From assembly GCA_910587155.1 (NCBI GenBank), contig CAJULA010000001.1, forward strand, positions 178,735 to 242,734: a stretch of DNA of 64,000 nucleotides. Reading direction: 5' to 3'. The position numbers and the translations under genes were made by a program. Source of the DNA: an uncultured Lachnospiraceae bacterium (lineage in GTDB: Bacteria; Bacillota; Clostridia; Lachnospirales; Lachnospiraceae). Within the stretch, counting starts at the first letter, position 1. Every line of letters begins with the position of its first letter. Below the pieces are notes generated by a model. The model was not told the origin of the DNA. It saw only the letters and a list, made by a program, of their open reading frames with translations, and did not search any database. Positions 41,958 through 50,469 of this stretch are shown piece by piece.

Positions 41958-43406
41958 ATGATGAAGTATTTGCAGAAGTTAGGTAAATCCCTGATGCTTC
42001 CGGTAGCCTGTCTGCCTGTCTGCGGTATTCTTATGGGTATCGGATATGCTTTATCGCCGAATGCTATGCAGGGCGGCGACATCACAGGTTTTGCAGCAAT
42101 TGTTGGTTTCTTCCTGATCAAGGCAGGGGGTGCTCTGATCGACAATATGTCATGGCTGTTTGCCATCGGCGTGGCTTTTGGCATGTCCGATGACAATGAC
42201 GGTGCGGCAGGTCTTGCAGGTCTGGTATCATGGCTGATGATCATCAACCTGCTTTCCTCCGGCGTGATCGCTACAATCACAGGTGCGGATGCCGATCCGG
42301 CATTCGGTAAGATTCAGAACCAGTTTATCGGTATTCTTGCCGGTGTGATCGGTTCCACATGCTATAACAAATTTAAGAGCACCAAGCTTCCGGATGCACT
42401 TTCCTTCTTCTCCGGCAAGAGATGTGTTGCTATTATCACAGCAGTGGTTTCCATCGTAGTGGCAGGCGTTCTGTTCTTTGTATGGCCTATCGTTTACTCC
42501 GGTCTGGTAGCTCTTGGCTCCGGCATCCAGGGTATGGGCGCTGTCGGCTCCGGTATTTACGCGTTCCTGAACCGTCTGCTCATTCCGTTTGGTCTGCACC
42601 ATGCACTGAACTCCGTATTCTGGTTTGATGCCATCGGTATCAATGACCTTGGCAATTTCTGGGGCAACACCGGCGTACTCGGTGAGACCGGTATGTACAT
42701 GGCAGGTTTCTTCCCGTCCATGATGTTTGGTCTTCCTGCGGCGGCACTGGCAGTTATCCACTGTTCAAAACCGGAAAGAAGAAAGACAACGGCAGGTATT
42801 ATGGGCGCTGCAGCTCTCTGCGCATTTATCTGCGGTGTCACAGAGCCTTTTGAGTTCGCATTTATGTTCCTGGCTCCCGCGCTGTATGTTGTATATGCAG
42901 TTCTGTATGGTATTTTTGCAGGAATTTCCGTTGCACTGGGCTTCCGTGCAGGATTCTCTTTCTCGGCAGGTCTGACCGACCTTATCTTTTCTTCCCAGCT
43001 TCCGCTGGCGCAGAAAGTATGGCTGATCATTCCTCTCGGAATCGCAGCGGCAGTTGTATTCTATGCAGTGTTCCGTTTTGTGATCACCAAATTTGATCTC
43101 AAGACACCGGGACGTGAAGACGAGGACGCAGACGGTGATGAAACGAAAGTCGTTCTTGCAAACAACGATTTCACAAAGGTTGCACAGATCATTCTGGAAG
43201 GCCTTGGCGGAAAAGCCAATGTGACTTCTCTCGATAACTGTGTGACGAGACTTCGTCTCGAAGTAAAAGATTATGTGGCGGTAGATGAAGCCAAGATCAA
43301 ATCTGCAGGTGTTGCAGGCGTGATCCGGCCGAGTAAAAATGCCGTTCAGGTAATCGTAGGAACAAAAGTTCAGTTTGTAGCTGATGAAATGAAAAAAATG
43401 CTGTAA
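41958..43406 (+). CDS. PTS glucose/N-acetylglucosamine EIICB
   Basis: A 482-aa membrane sugar transporter. The EIIC part (1-385) has many helices, a GLHHALNSVFWF motif, MFGLPAAALAVIHC and GVTEPFEFAFMFLAP (conserved GITEP-like substrate motif). The EIIB domain (about 400-482) has the phosphorylated Cys428 in LDNCVTRLRLEVKD. It is of the Glc/GlcNAc superfamily. NagE-like versus PtsG-like cannot be settled by eye. AAAGGGG precedes two ATGs (41958, 41961). Its EIIA partner is the separate protein at 39371. Confidence 0.9.
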   Translation: MMKYLQKLGKSLMLPVACLPVCGILMGIGYALSPNAMQGGDITGFAAIVGFFLIKAGGALIDNMSWLFAIGVAFGMSDDNDGAAGLAGLVSWLMIINLLSSGVIATITGADADPAFGKIQNQFIGILAGVIGSTCYNKFKSTKLPDALSFFSGKRCVAIITAVVSIVVAGVLFFVWPIVYSGLVALGSGIQGMGAVGSGIYAFLNRLLIPFGLHHALNSVFWFDAIGINDLGNFWGNTGVLGETGMYMAGFFPSMMFGLPAAALAVIHCSKPERRKTTAGIMGAAALCAFICGVTEPFEFAFMFLAPALYVVYAVLYGIFAGISVALGFRAGFSFSAGLTDLIFSSQLPLAQKVWLIIPLGIAAAVVFYAVFRFVITKFDLKTPGREDEDADGDETKVVLANNDFTKVAQIILEGLGGKANVTSLDNCVTRLRLEVKDYVAVDEAKIKSAGVAGVIRPSKNAVQVIVGTKVQFVADEMKKML

Positions 43407-43441
43407 AATCTGAATTGGTAACAGAAGTGAAAAACCTGGCA

Positions 43442-43469
43442 GGAGAGAGGGAAACCTCTCTCCTTTTTT
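43442..43469 (+). terminator. Rho-independent terminator of the PTS operon
   Basis: GGAGAGAGG and CCTCTCTCC form a perfect 9-bp stem with a GAAA loop, followed by six T bases. Confidence 0.95.
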
Positions 43470-43503
43470 GTATCGTTTTAAGAGAAAAGCCATAAGTTTT
43501 GGC

Positions 43504-43532
43504 TTTCCAAAACAGGTAATCTGGTGTATAAT
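43504..43532 (+). promoter_or_regulatory. Probable promoter of the zinc-finger/polA operon
   Basis: TATAAT (43527-43532) with a preceding TG is a strong -10. The -35 TTTCCA (43504-43509) at 17 bases is weak. Confidence 0.45.
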
Positions 43533-43627
43533 CGTAGCAGTTCGGACAGGCATAAAAGAATGGGACTGTGATGATGGTTTGCAGGAGTAACGCCGTGCCG
43601 TGATGCATGGATTTTGCCGGAGGCTGT

Positions 43628-43951
43628 ATGGATTGTAAGGAAACCCGGAAGAATATATATAAGTTTATTGAGGATGGTCTGGATGGAAAAGAGCTGCAGA
43701 GCTTTATGAAGCACGTCAGCGAATGCGAGGAATGTATGGAAGAACTTGCGATCCAGTATCTTGTGACAGAGGGGATGCAGCATCTGGAAACGGAGAGTGC
43801 CTTTGATCTGCAAAGCCAGCTGGAAAAAAAGATGGAAGGCGCCAGAAAGAAAATCCGTGCCAGAAAGCGGGTCATATGGTTTATGTATTTTATTGAGACG
43901 CTGGCCATTCTGGCGGTGATTCTGCTGACGATATTGGTGATTATCAAATGA
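43628..43951 (+). CDS. Small zinc-finger-like membrane protein (zf-HC2/anti-sigma-like)
   Basis: A 107-aa protein. The N-terminal half has a Cys/His pattern (MDCKETRKNIYKFIEDGLDG, then HVSECEECMEEL) like the putative zinc-finger of anti-sigma factors. The C-terminus has one membrane helix (WFMYFIETLAILAVILLTIL). I favour ATG 43628, which has GGAGG 4 bases upstream, over ATG 43607, which has no nearby site. The stop overlaps the polA start by 4 bases. No sigma-factor gene is beside it, so an anti-sigma role is only a family-level guess. Confidence 0.6.
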   Translation: MDCKETRKNIYKFIEDGLDGKELQSFMKHVSECEECMEELAIQYLVTEGMQHLETESAFDLQSQLEKKMEGARKKIRARKRVIWFMYFIETLAILAVILLTILVIIK

Positions 43952-46590
43952 GTGAAAAGATTGTTTTGATCGACGGACACAGTATTTTGAACAGAGCATT
44001 TTACGGTGTGCCCATGTTAAGTAATGCAAAGGGGCTTCATACCAATGGGATTTTCGGATTTTTGAATATCATGTTCCGGATACTGGAAGAAGAGGAGCCT
44101 CACTATCTGACTGTGGCATTTGATGTGGGGGCGCCCACGTTTCGTCATGAGCTTTATCAGGACTATAAAGGAACCAGAAAACCCATGCCGCAGGAACTGT
44201 ATGAGCAGGTGCCGGTACTGAAGGAGGTATTACAGGCGATGGGAGTTCAGATCTGCGAAAAGGCGGGCCTGGAAGCTGATGATATTCTGGGAACACTGGC
44301 CAGACGCAGTGAGGAGAAAGGCCTGGAAGTGACGCTGGTATCCGGTGACAGAGACCTTCTGCAGATCGCGTCAGAGCATATCAAAATCCGGATCCCCAAA
44401 ACAAAGGGTGGCAGGACACAGATCGAGGACTATTATGCGGAAGACGTAAAAAAGCGCTATGGAGTTACGCCGCTTCAGTTTATTGAACTGAAAGCGCTGA
44501 TGGGGGATGCTTCTGACAATATTCCCGGTGTCCCCAAAGTTGGAGAGAAGACGGCCATGGCGCTGATGACAGAGTTTGGTTCCATAGACGCCATTTACGC
44601 AGCATGTGAAAATCCGGAAGCGGCGCTGAAAAAATCCGTCCGGGAATCGCTGCTGGCCAACAGACACCTGGCAGATCTGAGCAAAGAACTGGCTGCGATC
44701 AGGACAGATGCCGTATTTCCCTTTACCTTTGAAGCGGCGGTTCTTCATGATCTGTATACGCCAGAGGCTTATCAGCTTTTTGTGGAACTGGAGTTTAAAA
44801 ATCTGTTGGGCCGCTTTGACATGCAGACGCCGGAGGATGACAGAGAGGCGAGGTTTCGCCTGGTGACGGATCTGGCAGAGGCGGAAGCGGTACTCAGGGC
44901 CTGCCGGGAAGCGGAAAAAACAGGTGTCTTTTTGTTATATGACAAAAAGACGGGTGTATCCGGGCTGGGGCTTTGCTGGTCCGAAAATGATATATGTGTC
45001 ATTAAATGTCAGGGTTTTGTGACAGCAAATTATCTCACCGGACGCCTTGGCGGGCTGCAGGGTGAGACGGTGTTGTGCGGCTTTTTTCTGAAAGGGATCT
45101 ATCCGTATCTCTCCTGCGATGATGTGTCAAGGTGTTTTGATATCCAGCTTGCGGCATATCTGCTTAATCCGCTGAAGAGCGATTATACGACAGATGATAT
45201 AGCCAGGGAGCATCTGGGTCTGTCGATGCCATCTTATGCCCAGTACTTTGGGAAAAAAAACATGGCAGAGGCGGCAGAGGATGAGGCAGCGTTTGTTTCC
45301 TATGGCTGTTACGGGGCTTATACGGCCTGGGCAGCTTCTTTTACGCTTGAGAAGAAACTGAAAGAAACCGGTATGGACCGGCTGTTTTATGAGATAGAAA
45401 TGCCGCTTTCCTGGGTGCTCTATGATATGGAGCGGGAAGGGATCCGGGCAGAGGCGCAGGAGCTGCACCAGTACGGGGAAGCTCTTACCGGAAGGATCGC
45501 CGAGCTGGAAAAGAGTATTCATGAAAAGGCAGGGGAAGTGTTTAATATCAATTCCCCCAAACAGCTGGGAGAGATTCTCTTTGGAAAACTGGGGATTCCC
45601 GGCGGCAAGAAGACAAAGAGCGGTTATTCCACGGCGGCGGACATCCTGGAAAAGCTGGCGCCGGAGTATCCGATCATAGAAGAAATACTGGAATACAGAG
45701 GGCTTGCCAAACTCAAATCCACATATGCCGACGGTCTGTCAGCTTTTATCGGGGAAGACGGCAAAATTCATACCAACTTTAACCAGACGATCACAGCCAC
45801 GGGCCGGATCAGCTCCACCGAGCCCAATCTGCAGAATATTCCCATGCGGATGGAGCTGGGACGTCTGATCCGCAAGGTATTTGTGCCGGGGGACGGGCAT
45901 ATTTTTACGGATGCAGACTATTCCCAGATCGAACTGCGGATCCTGGCTCATATGTCAGGAGATGAACAGCTGATCGAAGCTTACCATATGGATGAGGATA
46001 TCCACCGGATTACGGCGGCGAAGGTATTTCATACGCCGTTTGAAGAAGTTACGCCTCTGCAGAGGCGCAATGCGAAGGCAGTGAACTTCGGTATTGTCTA
46101 TGGCATCAGCTCCTTTGGCCTGAGTCAGGATCTGAGTATTTCCAAAAAAGAAGCGGAAGCCTATATCCAGGAGTATTTTGCCACATATCCGGGTGTAAAG
46201 GCATTTCTGGATCGGATGGTGGGAGAGGCCCGGGAGAGGGGCTATGTCACTACCTTGTTCGGGCGCAGGCGTCCGGTGCCTGAGCTGTCCAGCAGTAATT
46301 ATATGCAGCGCTCCTTTGGAGAGCGTGTGGCCATGAACTCTCCCATTCAGGGGACGGCGGCAGATGTCATTAAGATTGCCATGATTCGTGTATACCGGGC
46401 GCTGAAGGCGGCGGGCTGCCGTTCCAGGCTGATCCTGCAGGTCCATGATGAACTGCTGATCGAGACGGTTATGGAGGAGGCGGCGCAGGTGGAGGAGATT
46501 CTGCGGGAAGAGATGGTTCATGCGGCCGATCTGGCCGTGAAGCTGGAGGTGGATCTCCATACCGGGGCCAACTGGTATGAGGCGAAATGA
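43948..46590 (+). CDS. polA: DNA polymerase I
   Basis: An 880-aa family A polymerase. Residues 1-290 form the 5'-3' exonuclease (LIDGHSILNRAFYGV, AGLEADDILGTLAR, ALMGDASDNIPGVPKVG). Residues 305-470 correspond to the 3'-5' exonuclease region, but the metal-binding Asp/Glu motifs are not visible (FLLYDKKTGVSGLGL), so proofreading is probably lost, as in many Gram-positive enzymes. Residues 480-880 form the polymerase with TDADYSQIELRILAH, RRNAKAVNFGIVYGISSFGL and LILQVHDELLIE. It functions in gap filling and repair. Translational coupling to the small membrane protein upstream is suggested by the ATGA overlap. Confidence 0.96.
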   Translation: MSEKIVLIDGHSILNRAFYGVPMLSNAKGLHTNGIFGFLNIMFRILEEEEPHYLTVAFDVGAPTFRHELYQDYKGTRKPMPQELYEQVPVLKEVLQAMGVQICEKAGLEADDILGTLARRSEEKGLEVTLVSGDRDLLQIASEHIKIRIPKTKGGRTQIEDYYAEDVKKRYGVTPLQFIELKALMGDASDNIPGVPKVGEKTAMALMTEFGSIDAIYAACENPEAALKKSVRESLLANRHLADLSKELAAIRTDAVFPFTFEAAVLHDLYTPEAYQLFVELEFKNLLGRFDMQTPEDDREARFRLVTDLAEAEAVLRACREAEKTGVFLLYDKKTGVSGLGLCWSENDICVIKCQGFVTANYLTGRLGGLQGETVLCGFFLKGIYPYLSCDDVSRCFDIQLAAYLLNPLKSDYTTDDIAREHLGLSMPSYAQYFGKKNMAEAAEDEAAFVSYGCYGAYTAWAASFTLEKKLKETGMDRLFYEIEMPLSWVLYDMEREGIRAEAQELHQYGEALTGRIAELEKSIHEKAGEVFNINSPKQLGEILFGKLGIPGGKKTKSGYSTAADILEKLAPEYPIIEEILEYRGLAKLKSTYADGLSAFIGEDGKIHTNFNQTITATGRISSTEPNLQNIPMRMELGRLIRKVFVPGDGHIFTDADYSQIELRILAHMSGDEQLIEAYHMDEDIHRITAAKVFHTPFEEVTPLQRRNAKAVNFGIVYGISSFGLSQDLSISKKEAEAYIQEYFATYPGVKAFLDRMVGEARERGYVTTLFGRRRPVPELSSSNYMQRSFGERVAMNSPIQGTAADVIKIAMIRVYRALKAAGCRSRLILQVHDELLIETVMEEAAQVEEILREEMVHAADLAVKLEVDLHTGANWYEAK

Positions 46591-46624
46591 GAGAGTGACC
46601 CGATGAGAGAAAGGGTAAAAAAAC

Positions 46625-47230
46625 ATGAAGGTAATCGGCATTACCGGGGGCGTGGGCTGCGGCAAGACGAGACTGTTGCATTATCTGGAAAAGAATTATA
46701 AATGCCGGATTCTCCTGGCGGACCGGGCAGCCCTTTTGCTGCAGCAGCCGGGCGGCTTATGCCATGAACCGGTGACAGCCCTGCTGGGCAGGGAAATCCT
46801 GCAGCCGGACGGAAGGATCGACAGAGAGCTGATGGCGGCAAAGATATTTCAGGATCATGCCCTTCTGGCCTCGGTAAATGCCATCGTCCATCCGGCTGTA
46901 AAAGAATATATCCTGCTGCAGATCAGGCAGGAGAAGCAAAAAGGGGAGCATGATTTTTTCTTTCTGGAGGCGGCCCTTCTGATTGAAGAGGGCTATGAAC
47001 AGATTGTGGATGAAATGTGGTATGTCTATGCGGATGAGAATGTCCGCAGAAAACGGTTGAAGGATGACCGACAGTATTCGGACAGTAAGACGGACAGTAT
47101 TTTCCGTGCCCAGCTCCCGGAAGAGACATATCGGGCACACTGCGATTTTGTCATTGACAACAGCGGGGACATTACTTATGCTTATGAGCAGATTGACAAA
47201 AAAATGGGGGAATATCTGTGGAAGAAGTAA
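46625..47230 (+). CDS. coaE: Dephospho-CoA kinase
   Basis: A 201-aa kinase for the last step of coenzyme A synthesis. The P-loop is VIGITGGVGCGKTRLLHYL. LADRAALLLQQPGG, PDGRIDRELMAAKIF and VNAIVHPAVKEYI follow, with FFLEAALLIEEGY for the substrate region. The length is normal. It follows polA by 34 bases, a common clostridial arrangement. The end overlaps the next gene by 13 bases. Confidence 0.93.
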   Translation: MKVIGITGGVGCGKTRLLHYLEKNYKCRILLADRAALLLQQPGGLCHEPVTALLGREILQPDGRIDRELMAAKIFQDHALLASVNAIVHPAVKEYILLQIRQEKQKGEHDFFFLEAALLIEEGYEQIVDEMWYVYADENVRRKRLKDDRQYSDSKTDSIFRAQLPEETYRAHCDFVIDNSGDITYAYEQIDKKMGEYLWKK

Positions 47231-49356
47231 AAAAATATCCGGGAAAGCTGGTATTCGGACTTGATATCGGAACAAGGAGCATTGTCGGAACCGTAGGGTA
47301 TAAAACAGGAGATCAGTTTTATGTGGTGGCACAGCGGATCAGAGAGCATGAGACAAGAGCCATGCTGGACGGACAGATCCATGATATCGGCCGGGTCAGC
47401 ATGACAATCTCTCAGGTAAAGACCGAGCTGGAAACGGCGGTCGGTGTCAGACTGACCGATGTCTGTATCGCGGCTGCAGGACGCGTGTTAAAGACCGTTA
47501 CCATACATACGGAAACGGCTTTTGAAGAAGAGCGGGAAGTTACGGAAGAGGATATCTATGCCCTTGATTCCAAGGGGATTGAAACCGCCTATGAACAGTT
47601 CAACCGGGAAAACAGTTCTGATGTCACGTTCTACTGCGTGGGATATTCCGTAGTCCGTTATTATATGAACAATTATGTGATCGGCAATCTGGAAAGCCAT
47701 AAGGCCAGAATCATCGGTGTCGATCTGATCGCCACATTTCTGCCGGAAGATGTGGTGGACGGTCTGTACAAAGCGGTGGGACAGGCCGGGCTGGAGGTTG
47801 TCAATCTTACCCTGGAGCCCATTGCGGCCATTCAGGTGGCAATACCGGAGATGTACCGGATGCTGAATATCGCACTGGTGGATGTGGGTGCGGGAACCTC
47901 CGATATTTCCATTACCCAGGGCGGCAGCATTGTGGCCTATGGCATGATTCCCATGGCAGGCGATGCGCTGACGGAAGCCGTGGCTCAGCACTGTCTGGTT
48001 GACTTTGTGACGGCAGAGCAGATCAAGCGGGAGTGCGGTGAGAAGGAGACGATTGCCTATAAGGATATTATGGGGCTGGATCAGACGGTGAAACGGGATG
48101 AGCTGTTGGAAGTGATGAGACCGGCCGTGGAATCCATGACAAAACAGGTGTCGGATAAGATCAAAGAACTCAATGGCGACAAATCTGTCAGCGCTGTCTT
48201 CGTGGTGGGCGGAGGCGGTAAGATTCCGGGCTATACGGAAAAACTGGCCGGAGAGCTTGGTATCCAGCCCGAACGTGTGGCGCTGCGCGGTGAGGAAGTG
48301 ATGGCAAAGATCCAGTTTCTGGAAAAGGAGACAAAGAAGGATTCCCTGCTGGTGACACCGATCGGGATCTGTCTTTCTTTTTATGAACAGAGTAATTCCT
48401 TTGTCTTTGTCACGTTTAATAACACCAGAATCAAGCTGTATGATACGGCAAGGCTGGCGGTAGTGGATGCCGCCCTGCAGGCGGACTTTCCCAATGAAAG
48501 TCTCTTTCCGCGGCGTGGGGCAGCCCTGCATTTTATGGTGGACGGTCACGCACGGATGATCCGGGGAGAACTGGGCGAGGCGTCAGTGATCACGGTTAAC
48601 GGCAGTCCGGCGGATATCCATACGCCCATTCATGCCAATGATATTATCTGCGTGCAGGAATCCACGGCCGGGGCCGATGCCTCCATGGAGATAGGCAGGC
48701 TGCCGGAATACCATGCCATTATCCGGGTGGAGGTCAATGAAAAGAAGATTGACCTGCCCAAATTTGCCGCTGTCAATGGTCAGCTTCAGTCCGGCTTTTA
48801 TGATATCCGGGAAAACGACAGAATTGAAATGCTGAATTTTTATACAGTGCGCCAGATTGTGGAATTTATGGATGTGATTCTCGATCGGAATATGAATATC
48901 TATGTCAATAATAAACTGGCAGATCTGGAGACGAAGGTTTATGAAAACTTTTCCGTCCTGTGGACGATGGAACAGATGCAGCTTTCCGATGTGGAACAGT
49001 ATGAGAACAAATCACCCGGCGAGGCGGCTACCTACGCGGATCTGCCGGATGATGTGGAGGAGGGCGGAGATGCGTCTGAAGGAGGATCGGAAGAGGCAGG
49101 AAAGAGAGAAAAACCGGAAGCTTCTGAAAAGACAAAAGAGCCGGGGGTGCCAATGGATATCTTTGTCAATGGCACGCCGGTGACACTGCGGGGAAAACAA
49201 TCCTATATCTTTGTGGATCTGTTTGATTTTTACCACTTTGACCTGACACCGCGCCCTGGAAAACGGATTACGACCAAAAAGAACAAAAGAGACGCACAGT
49301 ATATGGAGCCGCTTACGACCGGAGATATGATAGAAATTTACTGGAGGGATAACTGA
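47218..49356 (+). CDS. FtsA-like actin-fold protein with C-terminal beta-grasp-like extension
   Basis: A 712-aa protein starting at GTG, overlapping coaE by 13 bases. Residues 10-385 form an actin/HSP70-like ATPase of the FtsA type: VFGLDIGTRSIVGTVGY (phosphate 1), ALVDVGAGTSDISITQGGS (phosphate 2) and VFVVGGGGKIPGYTEKLAGE (adenosine). Beyond about 430 are segments that look like repeats of a small beta fold: SVITVNGSPADIHTPI near 454, IIRVEVNEKKIDLPKF near 500 and MDIFVNGTPVTLRGK near 645, the last after an acidic linker (about 610-640). FtsA is usually about 420 aa, so the extension is notable. No amphipathic membrane-targeting helix is obvious. A role in division or envelope organisation is likely, but not as the standard FtsA. 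Confidence 0.75.
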   Translation: MEEVKKYPGKLVFGLDIGTRSIVGTVGYKTGDQFYVVAQRIREHETRAMLDGQIHDIGRVSMTISQVKTELETAVGVRLTDVCIAAAGRVLKTVTIHTETAFEEEREVTEEDIYALDSKGIETAYEQFNRENSSDVTFYCVGYSVVRYYMNNYVIGNLESHKARIIGVDLIATFLPEDVVDGLYKAVGQAGLEVVNLTLEPIAAIQVAIPEMYRMLNIALVDVGAGTSDISITQGGSIVAYGMIPMAGDALTEAVAQHCLVDFVTAEQIKRECGEKETIAYKDIMGLDQTVKRDELLEVMRPAVESMTKQVSDKIKELNGDKSVSAVFVVGGGGKIPGYTEKLAGELGIQPERVALRGEEVMAKIQFLEKETKKDSLLVTPIGICLSFYEQSNSFVFVTFNNTRIKLYDTARLAVVDAALQADFPNESLFPRRGAALHFMVDGHARMIRGELGEASVITVNGSPADIHTPIHANDIICVQESTAGADASMEIGRLPEYHAIIRVEVNEKKIDLPKFAAVNGQLQSGFYDIRENDRIEMLNFYTVRQIVEFMDVILDRNMNIYVNNKLADLETKVYENFSVLWTMEQMQLSDVEQYENKSPGEAATYADLPDDVEEGGDASEGGSEEAGKREKPEASEKTKEPGVPMDIFVNGTPVTLRGKQSYIFVDLFDFYHFDLTPRPGKRITTKKNKRDAQYMEPLTTGDMIEIYWRDN

Positions 49357-49357
49357 A

Positions 49358-50155
49358 ATGAGAATGTGCAGCATCGCCAGCGGAAGCAGCGGTAACTGTG
49401 TTTATGTGGGATCGGATACCACACATCTGCTGGTAGATACGGGAATCAGCCGCAGGAAGATCGAAGAAGGACTGAAGACGCTTGCGCTGTCCGTGCAGGA
49501 TCTGGACGGTATTCTGATCACCCATGAACATTCCGACCATATCAGCGGGCTGGGCGTATTGATCCGCAGGCGGGAAATCCCCATCTATGCCACAAGAGGC
49601 ACGATCCAAAAGATGCGGGAGATGGAATCTCTGCGGCATATTCCGGCCGATCTGTTTCAGGAAGTGCGTGAAGAGGAACATTTTACCATTAAGGATGTGA
49701 TGGTGGCTCCCATGCAGATATCCCATGACGCGGCCCAGCCGGCCGCCTACCGCTTCCGGCATGATAAAAAATGGGTGGGCATTATTACCGATCTGGGTGT
49801 ATACAATGAGTATACGGTGGAATGTATGCGCGGGATGGATGTCATACTTCTGGAGGCCAACCATGATGTGCGGATGCTCGAAAGCGGCCCTTATCCTTAT
49901 TATCTCAAACGCCGGATACTGGGTGAGAGGGGACATCTGTCCAATGAACTGTCAGGCCGCTTCCTTTCCCGCATTCTGCACGATCAGTTAAAGGCAGTGA
50001 TTCTGGGACATCTCAGTAAGGAAAACAATCTGGCAGAGCTGGCCTATGAGACCGTCCGCCTGGAGATTACCATGGCTGACAATGAATTTAAAGGGAATGA
50101 TTTTCCGATTATGGTGGCGAAACGGGACGAAGTGTCCGGAGTTGTGGAGATTTAA
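49358..50155 (+). CDS. yycJ: MBL-fold metallohydrolase, YycJ/WalJ-like
   Basis: A 265-aa metallo-beta-lactamase-fold hydrolase. It starts MCSIASGSSGNCVYVGSD, the YycJ signature, and has the metal site ITHEHSDHISGLG, with further ligands in ISHDAAQPAAYR, ITDLGVYNEYT and LLEANHDVRML, and GHLSKENNLAEL near the end. YycJ is linked to cell-wall and DNA-repair coordination in Firmicutes. It follows the FtsA-like gene by one base. Confidence 0.88.
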   Translation: MRMCSIASGSSGNCVYVGSDTTHLLVDTGISRRKIEEGLKTLALSVQDLDGILITHEHSDHISGLGVLIRRREIPIYATRGTIQKMREMESLRHIPADLFQEVREEEHFTIKDVMVAPMQISHDAAQPAAYRFRHDKKWVGIITDLGVYNEYTVECMRGMDVILLEANHDVRMLESGPYPYYLKRRILGERGHLSNELSGRFLSRILHDQLKAVILGHLSKENNLAELAYETVRLEITMADNEFKGNDFPIMVAKRDEVSGVVEI

Positions 50156-50185
50156 CGGAACTGGAATAAAAATAGGAGCTTGGGT

Positions 50186-50458
50186 ATGAAAAAGACGATA
50201 ATTACGGTAGTTGGCAGGGATACTGTGGGCATCATTGCGGGGGTCTGCAGTTACCTGGCAGAAAATGGGATTAATATTCTTGATATTTCCCAGACGATTG
50301 TACAGGGGTATTTTAATATGATGATGATCGTAGATACTTCCGGCTCGTCAAAGTCTCATAATGAGATGACAGATGAGCTGAAGGTGCTGGGAGAGAAAAT
50401 CGGTGTGATCATCCGATGTCAGAGAGAAGAGATTTTTCAGAGTATGCACAGGATATAG
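50186..50458 (+). CDS. ACT-domain protein (UPF0237)
   Basis: A 90-aa single ACT domain: KTIITVVGRDTVGIIAGVCS, YLAENGINILDISQTIVQGY and FNMMMIVD. It is the small regulatory partner usually found before UPF0210 proteins, as here. ACT domains bind amino acids. The ATG at 50186 has AGGAG 7 bases upstream; the TTG at 50180 is less likely. Confidence 0.88.
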   Translation: MKKTIITVVGRDTVGIIAGVCSYLAENGINILDISQTIVQGYFNMMMIVDTSGSSKSHNEMTDELKVLGEKIGVIIRCQREEIFQSMHRI

Positions 50459-50469
50459 GGGGATAACAT

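Noticed and set aside
47488..48549. Minus-strand open frame of 353 codons opposite the FtsA-like gene
   Set aside because: It shadows a gene with clear ATPase motifs, and no independent signal is seen.
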